Positions 1-9,200 of a stretch of 49,268 nt of DNA are shown piece by piece. Origin of the DNA: Candidatus Krumholzibacteriota bacterium (GTDB lineage: Bacteria; Krumholzibacteriota; Krumholzibacteriia; LZORAL124-64-63). The stretch spans positions 1-49,268 of the forward strand of contig JAJRZA010000031.1 of NCBI GenBank assembly GCA_024275485.1, given 5' to 3'. The stretch's first letter is position 1; every line of letters begins with the position of its first letter. The position numbers and the translations under genes were made by a program. The notes beneath the pieces are model-generated. The model saw only the letters and a list, made by a program, of their open reading frames with translations. It was not told the DNA's origin and did not search any database.

Positions 1-1
1 C

Positions 2-1528
2 AAGGTGCAGGACGACGATGCGGCCACCCGCCGCCTCATGAGTACGGGTGATACCATGGGCTGTTTTTATATCGAGTCGCCGGGCATGCGCTCTCTGTTG
101 AAAAAACTGAAGGCCGATACCTTCAACGTTGTGGTGGCTGCGAGCAGCGTCATTCGGCCCGGACCTTCGGACAGCGGCATGTCCCGCAGCTTCGTCCTGC
201 GGCATCTGGGCAAGGAAGCTGCCGTGCTGCCGCATCCGGCCCTGGATTTTTTGAATGAGACATATGGAGTGATGATCTACCAGGAAGACGTCATGCGCAC
301 CCTGCACAAGGTGGCCGGCATGTCCCTCGGCGAGGCCGATGTCATGCGCCGGGCCATGAGTTTCAAAGGTGATCCCCAGAAGTTTCTGGACATGAAAGAC
401 CGCTTCCTGAGTGGATCCCGGGAGGTCATCGCCAGCGGACAGACACCACCGGTCAAAGATGGCGTTTTGGAAGAACTGTGGCGACAGATCAGCAGCTTCG
501 CCGGTTACGCATTCTGCAAGGCCCACTCGGCCAGTTACGCCGTATTGTCTTTCCAGGCCGCCTGGCTGAAAGCCCACCACCCGGCCGAATTCATGGCGGC
601 GGTCATGAGCAACGGCGGCGGTTTTTACAGCGTTGCGGCCTATCTCGAAGAGGCCCGGCGGCTCGGTATGCGCATCCTCTTGCCGGATGTCAATCACAGC
701 CAGGATGTCTTCACCGGCCGTGAGCGCGAGGTTCGCATCGGACTGCAACAGGTACACGGCATGAGCCGGCGCTCCATGAACGCCCTCATGGATGAACGCG
801 GCGCCAACGGTTTTTTTGTTTCCCTGGGAAACTTGCTGCAACGAGTGCCCCAGCTTGCGGAAAACGAGATCGAAAACCTCATCCGCTGCGGTGCCTGTGA
901 TTGTTTCGAGCTGACCCGTCCGGAGTTGTTGTGGCGGCACGCCCTGGTCCGGAAACAGCGTCAAGGCGCCAAGCACCTGAACCGTCGGCGTCACAGCGGG
1001 AACTCGAAACGATTGTTGGGGGAACAACATACTCCCACAAATTCCGCCGAGCGCGTATCGGTTCAAACCGCCACTCTCTTTCCCGTGGATGGAACCGCCC
1101 CCGGAACCGGGTCGGCCATCTCCCTGATCCCGGCCATCCCCGATTTTTCTCCCACCGAAAAACTCCAGCAGGAGATGGAAGTTCTGCACCTGACGGCCAG
1201 CGGCCATCCCATGGCCATGCTGCGCGAGTGGCTGCAACAAAAAGGCGTGGTGTGTGCCCGCGATCTGCCCGGGTTTGCCGGACGACGCGTACGGGTGGCC
1301 GGCAAGTTGATCACGGCCAAAAGTGCGACAGTCAAGACCACCGGCCAGCCCATGAAATTCATCACCCTCGAAGACGAAACCGATCTGTTCGAGGTCACTC
1401 TCTTCCCCGAAATCTACGCCAAATACGGTGCCCGCCTGCTCAGCCGCGGACCGTACCTGGTAGTTGGTCTTGTGGAAGACGATCATGGTTCCATCACCCT
1501 GACTGCGGAGAGTCTGGAAGTTATCTGA
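2..1528 (+). CDS. dnaE: DNA polymerase III alpha subunit (DnaE family), C-terminal half, cut by left edge
   Basis: The frame is open from the left edge and ends at TGA 1526-1528, giving about 508 residues of a protein normally over 1000 long. The conserved DnaE segment FAGYAFCKAHSASYA lies near residue 165, preceded by IYQEDVM (near residue 92). The last 100 residues look like the OB-fold that binds single-stranded DNA (VRVAGKLI...GSITLTAESLEVI). The PHP domain and the palm catalytic aspartate pair would lie to the left of the window. The start of the visible part (GCFYIESPGMRSLLKKL, SSVIRPG) resembles the second or alternative DnaE copies of FCB bacteria and deltaproteobacteria more than the canonical replicative 'GVFQLES' form. 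It may therefore be an error-prone or accessory polymerase; this rests on my recall of motifs. No partner genes (imuA or imuB type) are visible on the right. Confidence 0.9.
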   Translation, partial: KVQDDDAATRRLMSTGDTMGCFYIESPGMRSLLKKLKADTFNVVVAASSVIRPGPSDSGMSRSFVLRHLGKEAAVLPHPALDFLNETYGVMIYQEDVMRTLHKVAGMSLGEADVMRRAMSFKGDPQKFLDMKDRFLSGSREVIASGQTPPVKDGVLEELWRQISSFAGYAFCKAHSASYAVLSFQAAWLKAHHPAEFMAAVMSNGGGFYSVAAYLEEARRLGMRILLPDVNHSQDVFTGREREVRIGLQQVHGMSRRSMNALMDERGANGFFVSLGNLLQRVPQLAENEIENLIRCGACDCFELTRPELLWRHALVRKQRQGAKHLNRRRHSGNSKRLLGEQHTPTNSAERVSVQTATLFPVDGTAPGTGSAISLIPAIPDFSPTEKLQQEMEVLHLTASGHPMAMLREWLQQKGVVCARDLPGFAGRRVRVAGKLITAKSATVKTTGQPMKFITLEDETDLFEVTLFPEIYAKYGARLLSRGPYLVVGLVEDDHGSITLTAESLEVI

Positions 1529-1763
1529 ACTGTTGAGCCAACGGGCCGGGATACCAGCTTCTTTGATAAGAATCCAAAGCTGTTGAAACAGCAAAAAAAC
1601 GTTTGCTTTCCTCATTTCGGCGGACCACCTTGGCCGCTCAAACCGGAAACGGCGCCTTCCTGTGCGCTGTTTTCTGGGCCTTCCGGCCATATCCAGCGAA
1701 TCAGATGCATGCTCGCCAATGGCTCTCAAACGCAACCCTGAAATCACCCCCTGGAGGTGAATC

Positions 1764-2420
1764 ATGGACATCACAGCTTTTCTCCTGCTATCTTTTTCAT
1801 CACTCTTTGCGGTCATCGATCCACTCGGAGCCATACCTTTTTTCAGTGGCTTGACCTCGCACATGGACCACCCCCAAAAGCGTCGCACTCTGCTCAAAGC
1901 CCTGGCAGTGGCATTTGGTGTCCTGGTTACTTTTATCTTGGTGGGGCATCAGGTCCTCGAGTTGTTCGGCATCACTCTGGACGCCTTCCGCATCGCAGGC
2001 GGCATCATCTTTTTTGGCATTGGCCTGGACATGTTGCAATCCAAACCCAGACGCTGGCAAACGGGAATCAAACGGGCATACGCCGCCGATCGGCAAGAGA
2101 GCGAAGAAGAAGAGATCGACGATCCATCGGTCACGCCTCTGGGAATTCCCCTGATTGCGGGACCGGGTTCCATCACCACGGTGATGATGCTGACCCCCCA
2201 GGCACCAGGCGATTTCGGGCAGGGATTGGTGATCGCTGCGGTGTTGGGCATTCTGCTGATGACCGCAGCTCTCCTGATGGCTGCCGATGTGGTGCTCAAA
2301 CGGCTGGGTCGAACCGGGCTGAAAATCATTGAGAAACTGATGGGTTTGCTGGTGACGGTGATCGCAGTGCAACTGGTGATCGACGGCCTCGGTCCCATCG
2401 TCAAAAAGATGCTGGTTTAG
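1764..2420 (+). CDS. MarC-family integral membrane protein (UPF0056)
   Basis: A 218-residue protein with about six hydrophobic segments. The first reads LLLSFSSLFAVIDPLGAIPFF, and the family hallmark 'PLGIPLIAGPGSITTVMML' sits near residue 130. An acidic linker (ESEEEEIDD, around residue 113) separates the two three-helix halves. The length is usual for the family. The start is fixed by GGAGGTGA at 1753-1760, three bases from the ATG. MarC was first linked to multiple antibiotic resistance, but that link was later withdrawn and the function remains unknown; an inner-membrane transporter is the common guess. The 235 bases between dnaE and this gene hold a short palindrome (GCTGTTGAAACAGC, 1579-1592) but no convincing terminator or promoter. 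Confidence 0.9.
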   Translation: MDITAFLLLSFSSLFAVIDPLGAIPFFSGLTSHMDHPQKRRTLLKALAVAFGVLVTFILVGHQVLELFGITLDAFRIAGGIIFFGIGLDMLQSKPRRWQTGIKRAYAADRQESEEEEIDDPSVTPLGIPLIAGPGSITTVMMLTPQAPGDFGQGLVIAAVLGILLMTAALLMAADVVLKRLGRTGLKIIEKLMGLLVTVIAVQLVIDGLGPIVKKMLV

Positions 2421-2436
2421 GCGATTCGACCAGGAT

Positions 2437-3588
2437 CTAAGCTGATTTCTTGCCTCCTGCGGGTTCTGTTCTACCCTTCAGAACCCGTAGATACACAGCC
2501 TCGGTCCGGGCCAACATTTCCTGCCGGGAGAAAGTTTCCACGATGCGCAGCCGGCCCCGCCGCCCCATTTCTTCACGCAAACCGGGCGATTCAAGCAGGG
2601 ACTCCAGATTTCGTGCCAAAGCAGCCGCATCACCCGGCCCAAACAGGAATCCTTCCACACCGTCACGCACAATTTCCGGACTGCCTCCGGAATCCGTCAC
2701 CACCACCGGAACTCCGGCATTCATGGCTTCCAGCGTGACCAATCCAAAAGGTTCTGCAGACGAAGGCATCACCTGAATATCGAAGGCTCCTGACAAACGC
2801 CCCGCATCCTTCAGATATCCAGCCAGAACCACCCGATCATTCAGGCCAAGCAAGTTGATCCTTTTCTGCAATTTTTCCCGATAACCCGATCCCGATGTCT
2901 CATCACCCACCAGACACAATTTCAGTCGGGGCCAGCGGTGCTTCAGATTCGCAATCGCATCAATCAGGGTATCGATTCCCTTGGTTGGGCACAATCGCCC
3001 CACGCAACCAACAAGATGGTCGCTCCCGGTTGCTCCGACCTTCAAACGAAGACGACTCGTGGCAGCTTGAACCCGTGACGGTATCTCTGGACCGTGCCAA
3101 CCGTTGTCCAATCCATGGGGAATCACCGTGATGATTTCCTCAGGCAAGACATCTGCCTGCAACAATCCTTGACGAACCGCCTCGCTCACGGCAATGAACC
3201 CGGAAAACCGGTTGAGAAAAGGACGCTTAAAAAATGCGTGGGACAGTGGGCGCAACTGATGCCGAGTACCAACATTGACCACCGTTGTGCCCAAGGTCGC
3301 CACCGCAGCCAGAAAATAATCCCGTGGTAAATGAGTATGAAGAATATCACAACGCAGATGGCGCACCAAATGCCCGAGCCTGGTCACCGACTGGGGATCA
3401 AACCAATCCACCAGAGGCAAAGTTCGAACCTCCACACCCAAGGTCGGCAGGACACCCGCCAACTCACTTCCGGGCCGGGCCACACATACCACATCGTGAC
3501 CCATGGTATGCAATCCCTGGGCGAGACTGGCCAGATGGACTTCCCCGCCATAGAACGACATCATGGTGCTGAGATGGACAATGCGCAT
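2437..3588 (-). CDS. Glycosyltransferase family 4 (GT-B fold)
   Basis: A protein of about 383 residues. It starts MRIVHLSTMMSFYGGEVHL, typical of the N-terminal acceptor domain of GT4 enzymes. A central PHGLDN segment leads into the donor-binding domain (VGCVGRLCPTKG). The EX7E motif is in AEPFGLVTLEAMNAG, followed by VVTDSGGSPEIVRDGVEGFL, which contacts the nucleotide sugar. The ATG at 3588 is preferred because the protein begins with the first beta strand there; an in-frame TTG at 3612 would add eight residues and lies on top of the GGGAG that could serve as ribosome site. The sugar and acceptor cannot be told. The gene stands alone, divergent from the antiporter, and converges with marC 16 bases away. 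It may act on a lipid-linked glycan or on lipopolysaccharide at the inner membrane. Confidence 0.88.
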   Translation of the reverse strand: MRIVHLSTMMSFYGGEVHLASLAQGLHTMGHDVVCVARPGSELAGVLPTLGVEVRTLPLVDWFDPQSVTRLGHLVRHLRCDILHTHLPRDYFLAAVATLGTTVVNVGTRHQLRPLSHAFFKRPFLNRFSGFIAVSEAVRQGLLQADVLPEEIITVIPHGLDNGWHGPEIPSRVQAATSRLRLKVGATGSDHLVGCVGRLCPTKGIDTLIDAIANLKHRWPRLKLCLVGDETSGSGYREKLQKRINLLGLNDRVVLAGYLKDAGRLSGAFDIQVMPSSAEPFGLVTLEAMNAGVPVVVTDSGGSPEIVRDGVEGFLFGPGDAAALARNLESLLESPGLREEMGRRGRLRIVETFSRQEMLARTEAVYLRVLKGRTEPAGGKKSA

Positions 3589-3658
3589 GCTTTGCTTCGT
3601 ACTCCCTGCCAAAAATGAAAAAACACCCCATTAAAACCGTAATTCCGGCGACCAATCG

Positions 3659-3687
3659 TTGACACCCATGCAATGCTATCCTACCAT
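3659..3687 (+). promoter_or_regulatory. Sigma70-type promoter of the antiporter operon
   Basis: TTGACA at 3659-3664, a 17-base spacer, then TACCAT at 3682-3687. The expected transcript start is near 3694. This excludes the upstream TTG or ATG starts and supports ATG 3736 as the antiporter start. Confidence 0.7.
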
Positions 3688-3735
3688 TCTTTGGGATCCA
3701 ACCTAAGCTTCTTCTTGTTGCACGGAGGCGCCTTC

Positions 3736-5334
3736 ATGGCAAAGTTCCTTTTGTTCCGTTCTCGACCGATCATTTTTATGCTGGCTGTCCTGGGCTTCCT
3801 GGCCTGTTGGTCCCTGGCCGACGGCGTTGCTAGCCCTGCGGGCGCCCTTGCCCAGGACCACGGCGAGCATACTGATTCCCCAGGCGAGATTCATGACGAA
3901 ACTCCTGATGAAACAACCAATGGCGATCATGGTGGCGGAAACGGTCCCAGTCCAACTGGATTGTTACCCCTGTGGACCGCCATCCCCTTCGCCGGCATCC
4001 TGCTCTCCATTGCCCTGGGGCCCTTGGTGGCGCCTCACTTCTGGCATAGCCATTTCCCCAAGATCTCAGCCATGTGGGCTCTAATTTTTGCCATCCCATT
4101 TTTTATATGGAGCCCCCAGGAAGCATTTGGAGAAATCCTGCATATCTACCTCCTGGACTATTTCCCCTTCATTATTCTGCTGTGGGGCCTGTTCACCGTC
4201 TCGGGTGGTATTTACGTCGGAGGAAACTTGCGTGGCAAACCCATCGTCAACGTAACCCTTCTGCTGATCGGAACCTTCCTGGCCTCCCTCATCGGTACCA
4301 CCGGTGCGGCCATGGTTCTGATCAGACCTTTGATGCGGGCCAATGAATGGCGTCGCAGCAAAGTCCACCTCGTGGTCTTTTTCATCTTCCTGGTAGCCAA
4401 TATTGGTGGCAGCCTGACACCATTGGGCGATCCACCCCTGTTCCTGGGATTCCTGCACGGCGTGCCTTTCTTCTGGGTGACGACGGCTCTCCTGAGGGAA
4501 ATGCTTCTGGCTTCAGGACTGATACTTGTCATTTTCTTTGCCGTGGATACCTATCTCTACAGAAAAGAAGACCCTGCCAATATTCCCGAGCCCAAACCCG
4601 ATGAAGGCGGCATCAAGATCGAAGGTCTGCATAACCTTATCTTCCTGGTGGGAATTATGGCCGCCGTGATCATGTCCGGTTCCGTCAACATGCATTCCGT
4701 GGTGGTCTACCAGGGGGCCAGTCATCCGGTGATCGTGCCACTGCAAAACTGGGTCAAAGACATCATCATCATCCTGATGGGTGTGCTTTCCCTGCGTTTT
4801 ACCTCAAAAATCATCCGGGAGAAGAATCAATTCTCTTGGTTCCCTATTCAGGAAGTCGCCTATCTCTTTGCCGGAATTTTCATCACCATCATTCCTGCCC
4901 TGGCGATTTTGAAGGCAGGCGCGGCCGGTGACCTGGCCAATCTGACCAACGCGATTCACGGGCCGGTACGGTTCTTCTGGGCCACGGGCATCTTGTCAGC
5001 TTTCCTGGACAACGCCCCCACCTACCTGACCTTCTTCAACGCCGCTCTTGGCGACTTGGGATTTGTTGAAGCCCAGGTTCCCGGCCTGTTGGGTTACGCT
5101 TCTGAACTGGCCACCGAACACCATGAGTTCACCACCGACCTGATTGCCATCAGTGCCGGTGCGGTTTTCATGGGTGCGGTGACCTACATCGGCAACGCTC
5201 CCAACTTCATGGTCAAGGCCATCGCCGAAGAAATGGGTATACCAATGCCCAGTTTCTTCGGTTACATGCTCAAGTGGTCCATCCCGATTTTGATGCCGGT
5301 TTTCGTCGTTATCACCTTTGTTTTCTTCTGGTAG
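3736..5334 (+). CDS. NhaD-type sodium:proton antiporter (CitMHS_2 / ion transporter superfamily)
   Basis: A 532-residue protein with about a dozen hydrophobic segments. The start ATG at 3736 follows GGAGG at 3724-3728 and is consistent with the promoter at 3659-3687. An N-terminal hydrophobic segment (residues 8-30) precedes a His/Asp/Glu-rich stretch of about 40 residues (HGEHTDSPGE...), which would face the periplasm and resembles an ion-sensing or metal-binding tail. Family hallmarks follow: GTTGAAMVLIRPLMRAN, NIGGSLTPLGDPPLFLGFL, and SAFLDNAPTYLTFFNA in the second half. The two opposed half-helices with GTTGA and DNAPT are the expected ion-binding region. Export of Na+ in exchange for H+ at the inner membrane is the family role. 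It is co-transcribed with the next gene, whose start is 13 bases downstream. Confidence 0.88.
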   Translation: MAKFLLFRSRPIIFMLAVLGFLACWSLADGVASPAGALAQDHGEHTDSPGEIHDETPDETTNGDHGGGNGPSPTGLLPLWTAIPFAGILLSIALGPLVAPHFWHSHFPKISAMWALIFAIPFFIWSPQEAFGEILHIYLLDYFPFIILLWGLFTVSGGIYVGGNLRGKPIVNVTLLLIGTFLASLIGTTGAAMVLIRPLMRANEWRRSKVHLVVFFIFLVANIGGSLTPLGDPPLFLGFLHGVPFFWVTTALLREMLLASGLILVIFFAVDTYLYRKEDPANIPEPKPDEGGIKIEGLHNLIFLVGIMAAVIMSGSVNMHSVVVYQGASHPVIVPLQNWVKDIIIILMGVLSLRFTSKIIREKNQFSWFPIQEVAYLFAGIFITIIPALAILKAGAAGDLANLTNAIHGPVRFFWATGILSAFLDNAPTYLTFFNAALGDLGFVEAQVPGLLGYASELATEHHEFTTDLIAISAGAVFMGAVTYIGNAPNFMVKAIAEEMGIPMPSFFGYMLKWSIPILMPVFVVITFVFFW

Positions 5335-5347
5335 AGGAGTCCCAGCA

Positions 5348-5953
5348 ATGGTCAAGAGTGCAAAGAGTACCAAGACAGCTAAAAAATCCTTCTACGAAGT
5401 CGTCTTCACTGGCAAGCCCAAGGTTGTGCGCGCCTACCTTGCTGGCTTGACCGCCGGATCGGGTCAGGATGCCACCATCTTCTTCAGCTTTCAGGAGGGA
5501 GTTTTCCACGAGGGGAAAGTCGAACGTTTGAGCGAACTGATGCATGTCCGGGCACTGGATTGCCATGTCATCGTTGATGTGGACACCAGCAACCGTCTGA
5601 AAAAAGTAGCCAAGACACTGGAAATGGAGACCGGTCTGGCTATCACCTCCAACAGGCATATCCGATCCGCCAGCCTGGCCTTCGGGTTCGAGGCTTTTGC
5701 CAAACGATACAACGATGAAATCGTCGAGGTTATCCGCAATCTGCCGCCGGGTTTGCGACTGGACGGTTACACCCACGACGTAAAATTGGATCCATCAGCC
5801 AAAGGCGTGGAAGCCTACACGGTGACTCACGACTATGAAGCCAAAGGCACCGGCATCGTGGTCGGTCGGGTGGACCTGCTCATTGAATTGAAGCGGAAAC
5901 TCCAAGATTTTCCGTTGGTCAAGTCCGAGGAGATCGAACTGAATCTGGCCTAA
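5348..5953 (+). CDS. Conserved hypothetical protein downstream of the antiporter
   Basis: A 201-residue soluble protein. The start ATG at 5348 follows AGGAG at 5335-5339, directly behind the antiporter stop; an earlier in-frame start at 5318 would overlap the antiporter. The N-terminus is basic and Lys/Ser/Thr-rich (MVKSAKSTKTAKKS), followed by a mixed alpha/beta pattern with no motif I recognise. Segments that look structured are VVRAYLAGLTAG, DCHVIVDVDTSNRLKK and GTGIVVGRVDLLIELKRKL. There is no signal peptide or membrane helix, so it is probably cytoplasmic. Being translationally close to an Na+/H+ antiporter and sharing its terminator suggests a linked role, perhaps regulation of the transporter or pH/salt stress. 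That is inference only. Confidence 0.75.
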   Translation: MVKSAKSTKTAKKSFYEVVFTGKPKVVRAYLAGLTAGSGQDATIFFSFQEGVFHEGKVERLSELMHVRALDCHVIVDVDTSNRLKKVAKTLEMETGLAITSNRHIRSASLAFGFEAFAKRYNDEIVEVIRNLPPGLRLDGYTHDVKLDPSAKGVEAYTVTHDYEAKGTGIVVGRVDLLIELKRKLQDFPLVKSEEIELNLA

Positions 5954-5972
5954 AACCCGACAAGTTCAGGTC

Positions 5973-6015
5973 GGCCCCGGAACTTCCCGCATGGGAAGGC
6001 CGGGGCCTTTTTTTT
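5973..6015 (+). terminator. Rho-independent terminator of the antiporter operon
   Basis: GGCCCCGG (5973-5980) pairs with CCGGGGCC (6000-6007). Inside, CTTCCC (5983-5988) pairs with GGGAAG (5993-5998) around a GCAT loop. Eight T follow at 6008-6015. It lies 20 bases after the stop at 5953. Confidence 0.95.
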
Positions 6016-6025
6016 CCGGGTTGAT

Positions 6026-6256
6026 TTAGCGGTACAAGGCTTTCAGGGAACCGAAGGTGAAGGATTCTGTGGGTGAGGCACAGTCATTTATAATGGCCAC
6101 GATCCCCCCTCCCCAGATATGTGGCAGCTCAGCATCAACCCAAGTCCCATCCGGTAGCATAAATATTGTCACCTTCAACCGTTCGGTTCTTGTTGGATAC
6201 CTGGTTGATTCCTGTTGACTCAAACCAGCCGTGCCAAAAATAACAGCCGGCCCCAA
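6026..6256 (-). other. Orphan reading frame, possible relic of an exported-protein C-terminus
   Basis: A 76-codon frame with only a TTG start and no clear ribosome site; the frame closes a few codons further upstream. The C-terminal part, LPDGTWVDAELPHIWGGGIVAIINDCASPTESF followed by TFGSLKALYR, reads like real protein. The ending 'W/FGxLKALYR' resembles one I weakly recall at the end of secreted hypothetical proteins in FCB-group candidate phyla. Its 5' part overlaps the terminator at 6236-6273, so it is not a normally expressed gene. It is either a decayed gene end or chance. Confidence 0.25.
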
Positions 6257-6273
6257 AAGGAACCGGCTGTTAT
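6236..6273 (-). terminator. Rho-independent terminator of the first C25 protease gene
   Basis: An 11-bp perfect stem, ATAACAGCCGG (6240-6250) with CCGGCTGTTAT (6263-6273), and a 12-base loop. Read on the minus strand it is followed by five T (A run 6236-6240). It starts 21 bases after the stop codon of the protease gene. Confidence 0.92.
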
Positions 6274-6294
6274 ATCAACATTTATCTGGAAACA

Positions 6295-9200
6295 CTACTT
6301 CATCAGCAACATCTTACCCACCATACTCTTGCCACCGCTTGTCAGGCGATAGAAGTAGGCACCACTGGCAACGGAACGACCGTGGTCGTCGCGTCCCATC
6401 CAGTTCACCTGATGGTGACCGGCTTCCATGGTCTCGCTGACCAGGGTGCGCACCCGCACGCCACGCACATCGTAGACGGCCAGCTCAACGCTCTGTGCCT
6501 CGGGCACCGAGAACCTGATGACGGTCATGGGGTTGAACGGGTTGGGGTAGTTGCCGTCAAGTGCCAGGACCCTGGGCAATCCGGCATCATCAACCGGAGA
6601 CAGGGACGACAGCTCATAAGTCAGGATCAGGCACCAGCTGTTGACATGGCCGAAATCGAAAGGACCAACATCCGTAACGTGCAGGACCCAGTCACCCTGA
6701 ATATCCTCACCCAACAAAACATCAAGACTTTCGAAGGGGGTGAAATCCGAAGGATAGAAGCCCACCAGATCATCATTGCTGCTGCCCTGGTTGCTGTGCA
6801 AACGCACCGTGGTGCCGGCGGGACTGATCAGTTCGATGATCATGTCACCGATGTAGGTGTGAGTGATGTCCACATAAACACTGATGGCACTGAGCGTGCT
6901 AACAGCATCAACGGCAATGGTACAATAGACTCCACCATCGGGATCGTTGTCGGGAATATCCACATTCGCATCATCGCAGAAGGAATTGGTGACGATGGGA
7001 TTTAGGATAAAGTTCTGCTCAACCGTCTGACCCTCATCCAGTGCCACATCGGCAACACCGGTGCTGAAACCGTAGCGTTCAGCCGTCAGGTGGTAGTTGC
7101 CCTGGTACAGTCCTTCGAAAGCATAGCTTCCGTCTGGTCCGGTGACCAGAACCTGGTTGCCGGGAGTCAGGGTCAGGGTCACGCCGCTGTTGTCGCCGCC
7201 GGGGCACTGCACCTGGCCAACAATGGCCGAGCTGCCGATCTCCGATGTCGTCAGGTAAGTCACGGCATTCTGCAACAGGTTGGCACGTTCGCTCACACCC
7301 AGGGAACTGTAATTGAAGGTAAAGAAGACAATCTGACCACCCTGAGGCGCGGGGTTGGGGTCAAAACAAACAACGCTGCCGGTGGTGGGGGAACCGGACC
7401 AGCTGCCAGGCCATTGTGCATCGGCTGCGGGATCCACACTGTCACTGTCGCCATATCCACTGTAGGACAAGGAAATGGGACCGACGATGATATTGGGCCA
7501 GCTCATGATGTAGTGATCGGGATCATGGACCGTCAGGTTGCCCACACTGTCAGAACCCCAATCCAGAATATGCAGCACATTGGCGCAGAAGGCGGCGTCG
7601 CTTTGGTGGTTATAGGCCACCTCCCCGCCTTCGATCAGGAGCTTGCCGCCGTCGGCCACGAAGGTGGTCATGTCCGCCCTCAAAGCCGTTGACAGGTCCA
7701 GGGTTTTGGCCCCGGCGGAAACCAAAACCATGTCGTAGGTAATCCAGTCGGCGTAATCGTAGCCTGGGCTGTTGACCATCACCGCGGCATAACCCATGGC
7801 GATCAGATCAGCCAGAATATCAGCGGCTGCGCGAGGAGCAGGCGCAGTGTATCCAGGAGCCAGAACGATACCGTTCTTACCCAGTTTGGGACCCACGCTC
7901 ACCATTTCTTCCCGGGTGGAAGCATCGTTGACCACCAGGATGCTGCCGTTGGTGGCTTCCAGCTGGAAGTCCTTGGTGATGCTCGGGGCGTTGATGCCCA
8001 CGGTCACCGTCTGGGGAATAAAATGGTAGGCCGAAACAACGACATCGTAGTCGAAGTAGGTCAGGGACGAAGTGGTGAACAGACCAGCCTCATCTGTGAT
8101 TGTGCTGGCCATCAGGGTACCGTTGTCACTGCGATAAACCTTGATGCTCGCGCCGTCGATGGCCGAGCCGTCCTGCATGGCCGTCACGGTACCGGTCAAC
8201 ACCCCGGACGGGGCCTGGGTCATGACAAGGCCATGATCGTTGGCACCGAACATCAGGAAATAGGTTTCCATGTGATTGAGGTAACCGAATTTGCTGGCGT
8301 ACAGGTCGTAGTTGCCAACGGGTAGTTCTTCAGGAGCAGCGAACGCGCCGGAAGCGTCGGTCACCAGGTCGAACAGGGGCAGGCCGCCGGGGTCGTCACC
8401 TTCGTTGAAACCGTAGACACGCACATCGGGAATGGGCGCGCCACCATTGTCGGCATCGGTCACCACACCAGCGAGGGTACCGAAAGCGGTCACGACTTCA
8501 ATATCGGCCGTAAAAACATTGTGGCCGGGTTTCAGCAGGGCGGCAACCACGGTGCCGGTGCTGGTCGGAGTAACATTCTGGACAACGGAATATCCGGAAC
8601 CGATGGCGTGGAGATCCAGGCCCGCACCGGTCAGCTGCAATTCAAAATCGGCAACATCGCTGGTGGCTGTCACTACACCCTCAATGTGGGGAGTCAAGGT
8701 ACCGGTCATACCGATGCTTGCCACTTCAGCAATCACCGCGGCATTGGTCAGATCAACCGCGCCGGTGACGGGCAGATCGTTGTTGAACATGTCGTAACCC
8801 GCGCCGTCTTCGACGCCGCGCACGTTCAGGATTTCACCAAATTCGGGCGTCACGCTGAACACGGCCACGCCGTCGTCGCCAGTCACTGCTTCCAACCCAG
8901 TCACACCATATCCATTGATGGTGATGGTGACATTGCCGACAGCCTTGGCCGCTGGTGGATCCATCAGGGTCACGGTGACCTCGGTGGTCACCCCCACCGC
9001 AATGCTGGCAGGCTGGATATCCACAATCACGGGCACCACAGCCTGCAGGAAGATAACCTGGGTCAACAGGTTGTAACCGGTCACGGTCATGGTCACTTCA
9101 CCGGCCACCACCACGGGATTATCCAGCTGGACATCCACATGACCGGCGGCATCGGTGATACCAACACCGTGCAGTTGACCGTTGCTGTAGAGGGCAACCT

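Noticed and set aside
1579-1592. GCTGTTGAAACAGC palindrome after dnaE as a terminator
   Set aside because: It is followed by A on the plus strand rather than T, and on the minus strand the T run lies on the wrong side.
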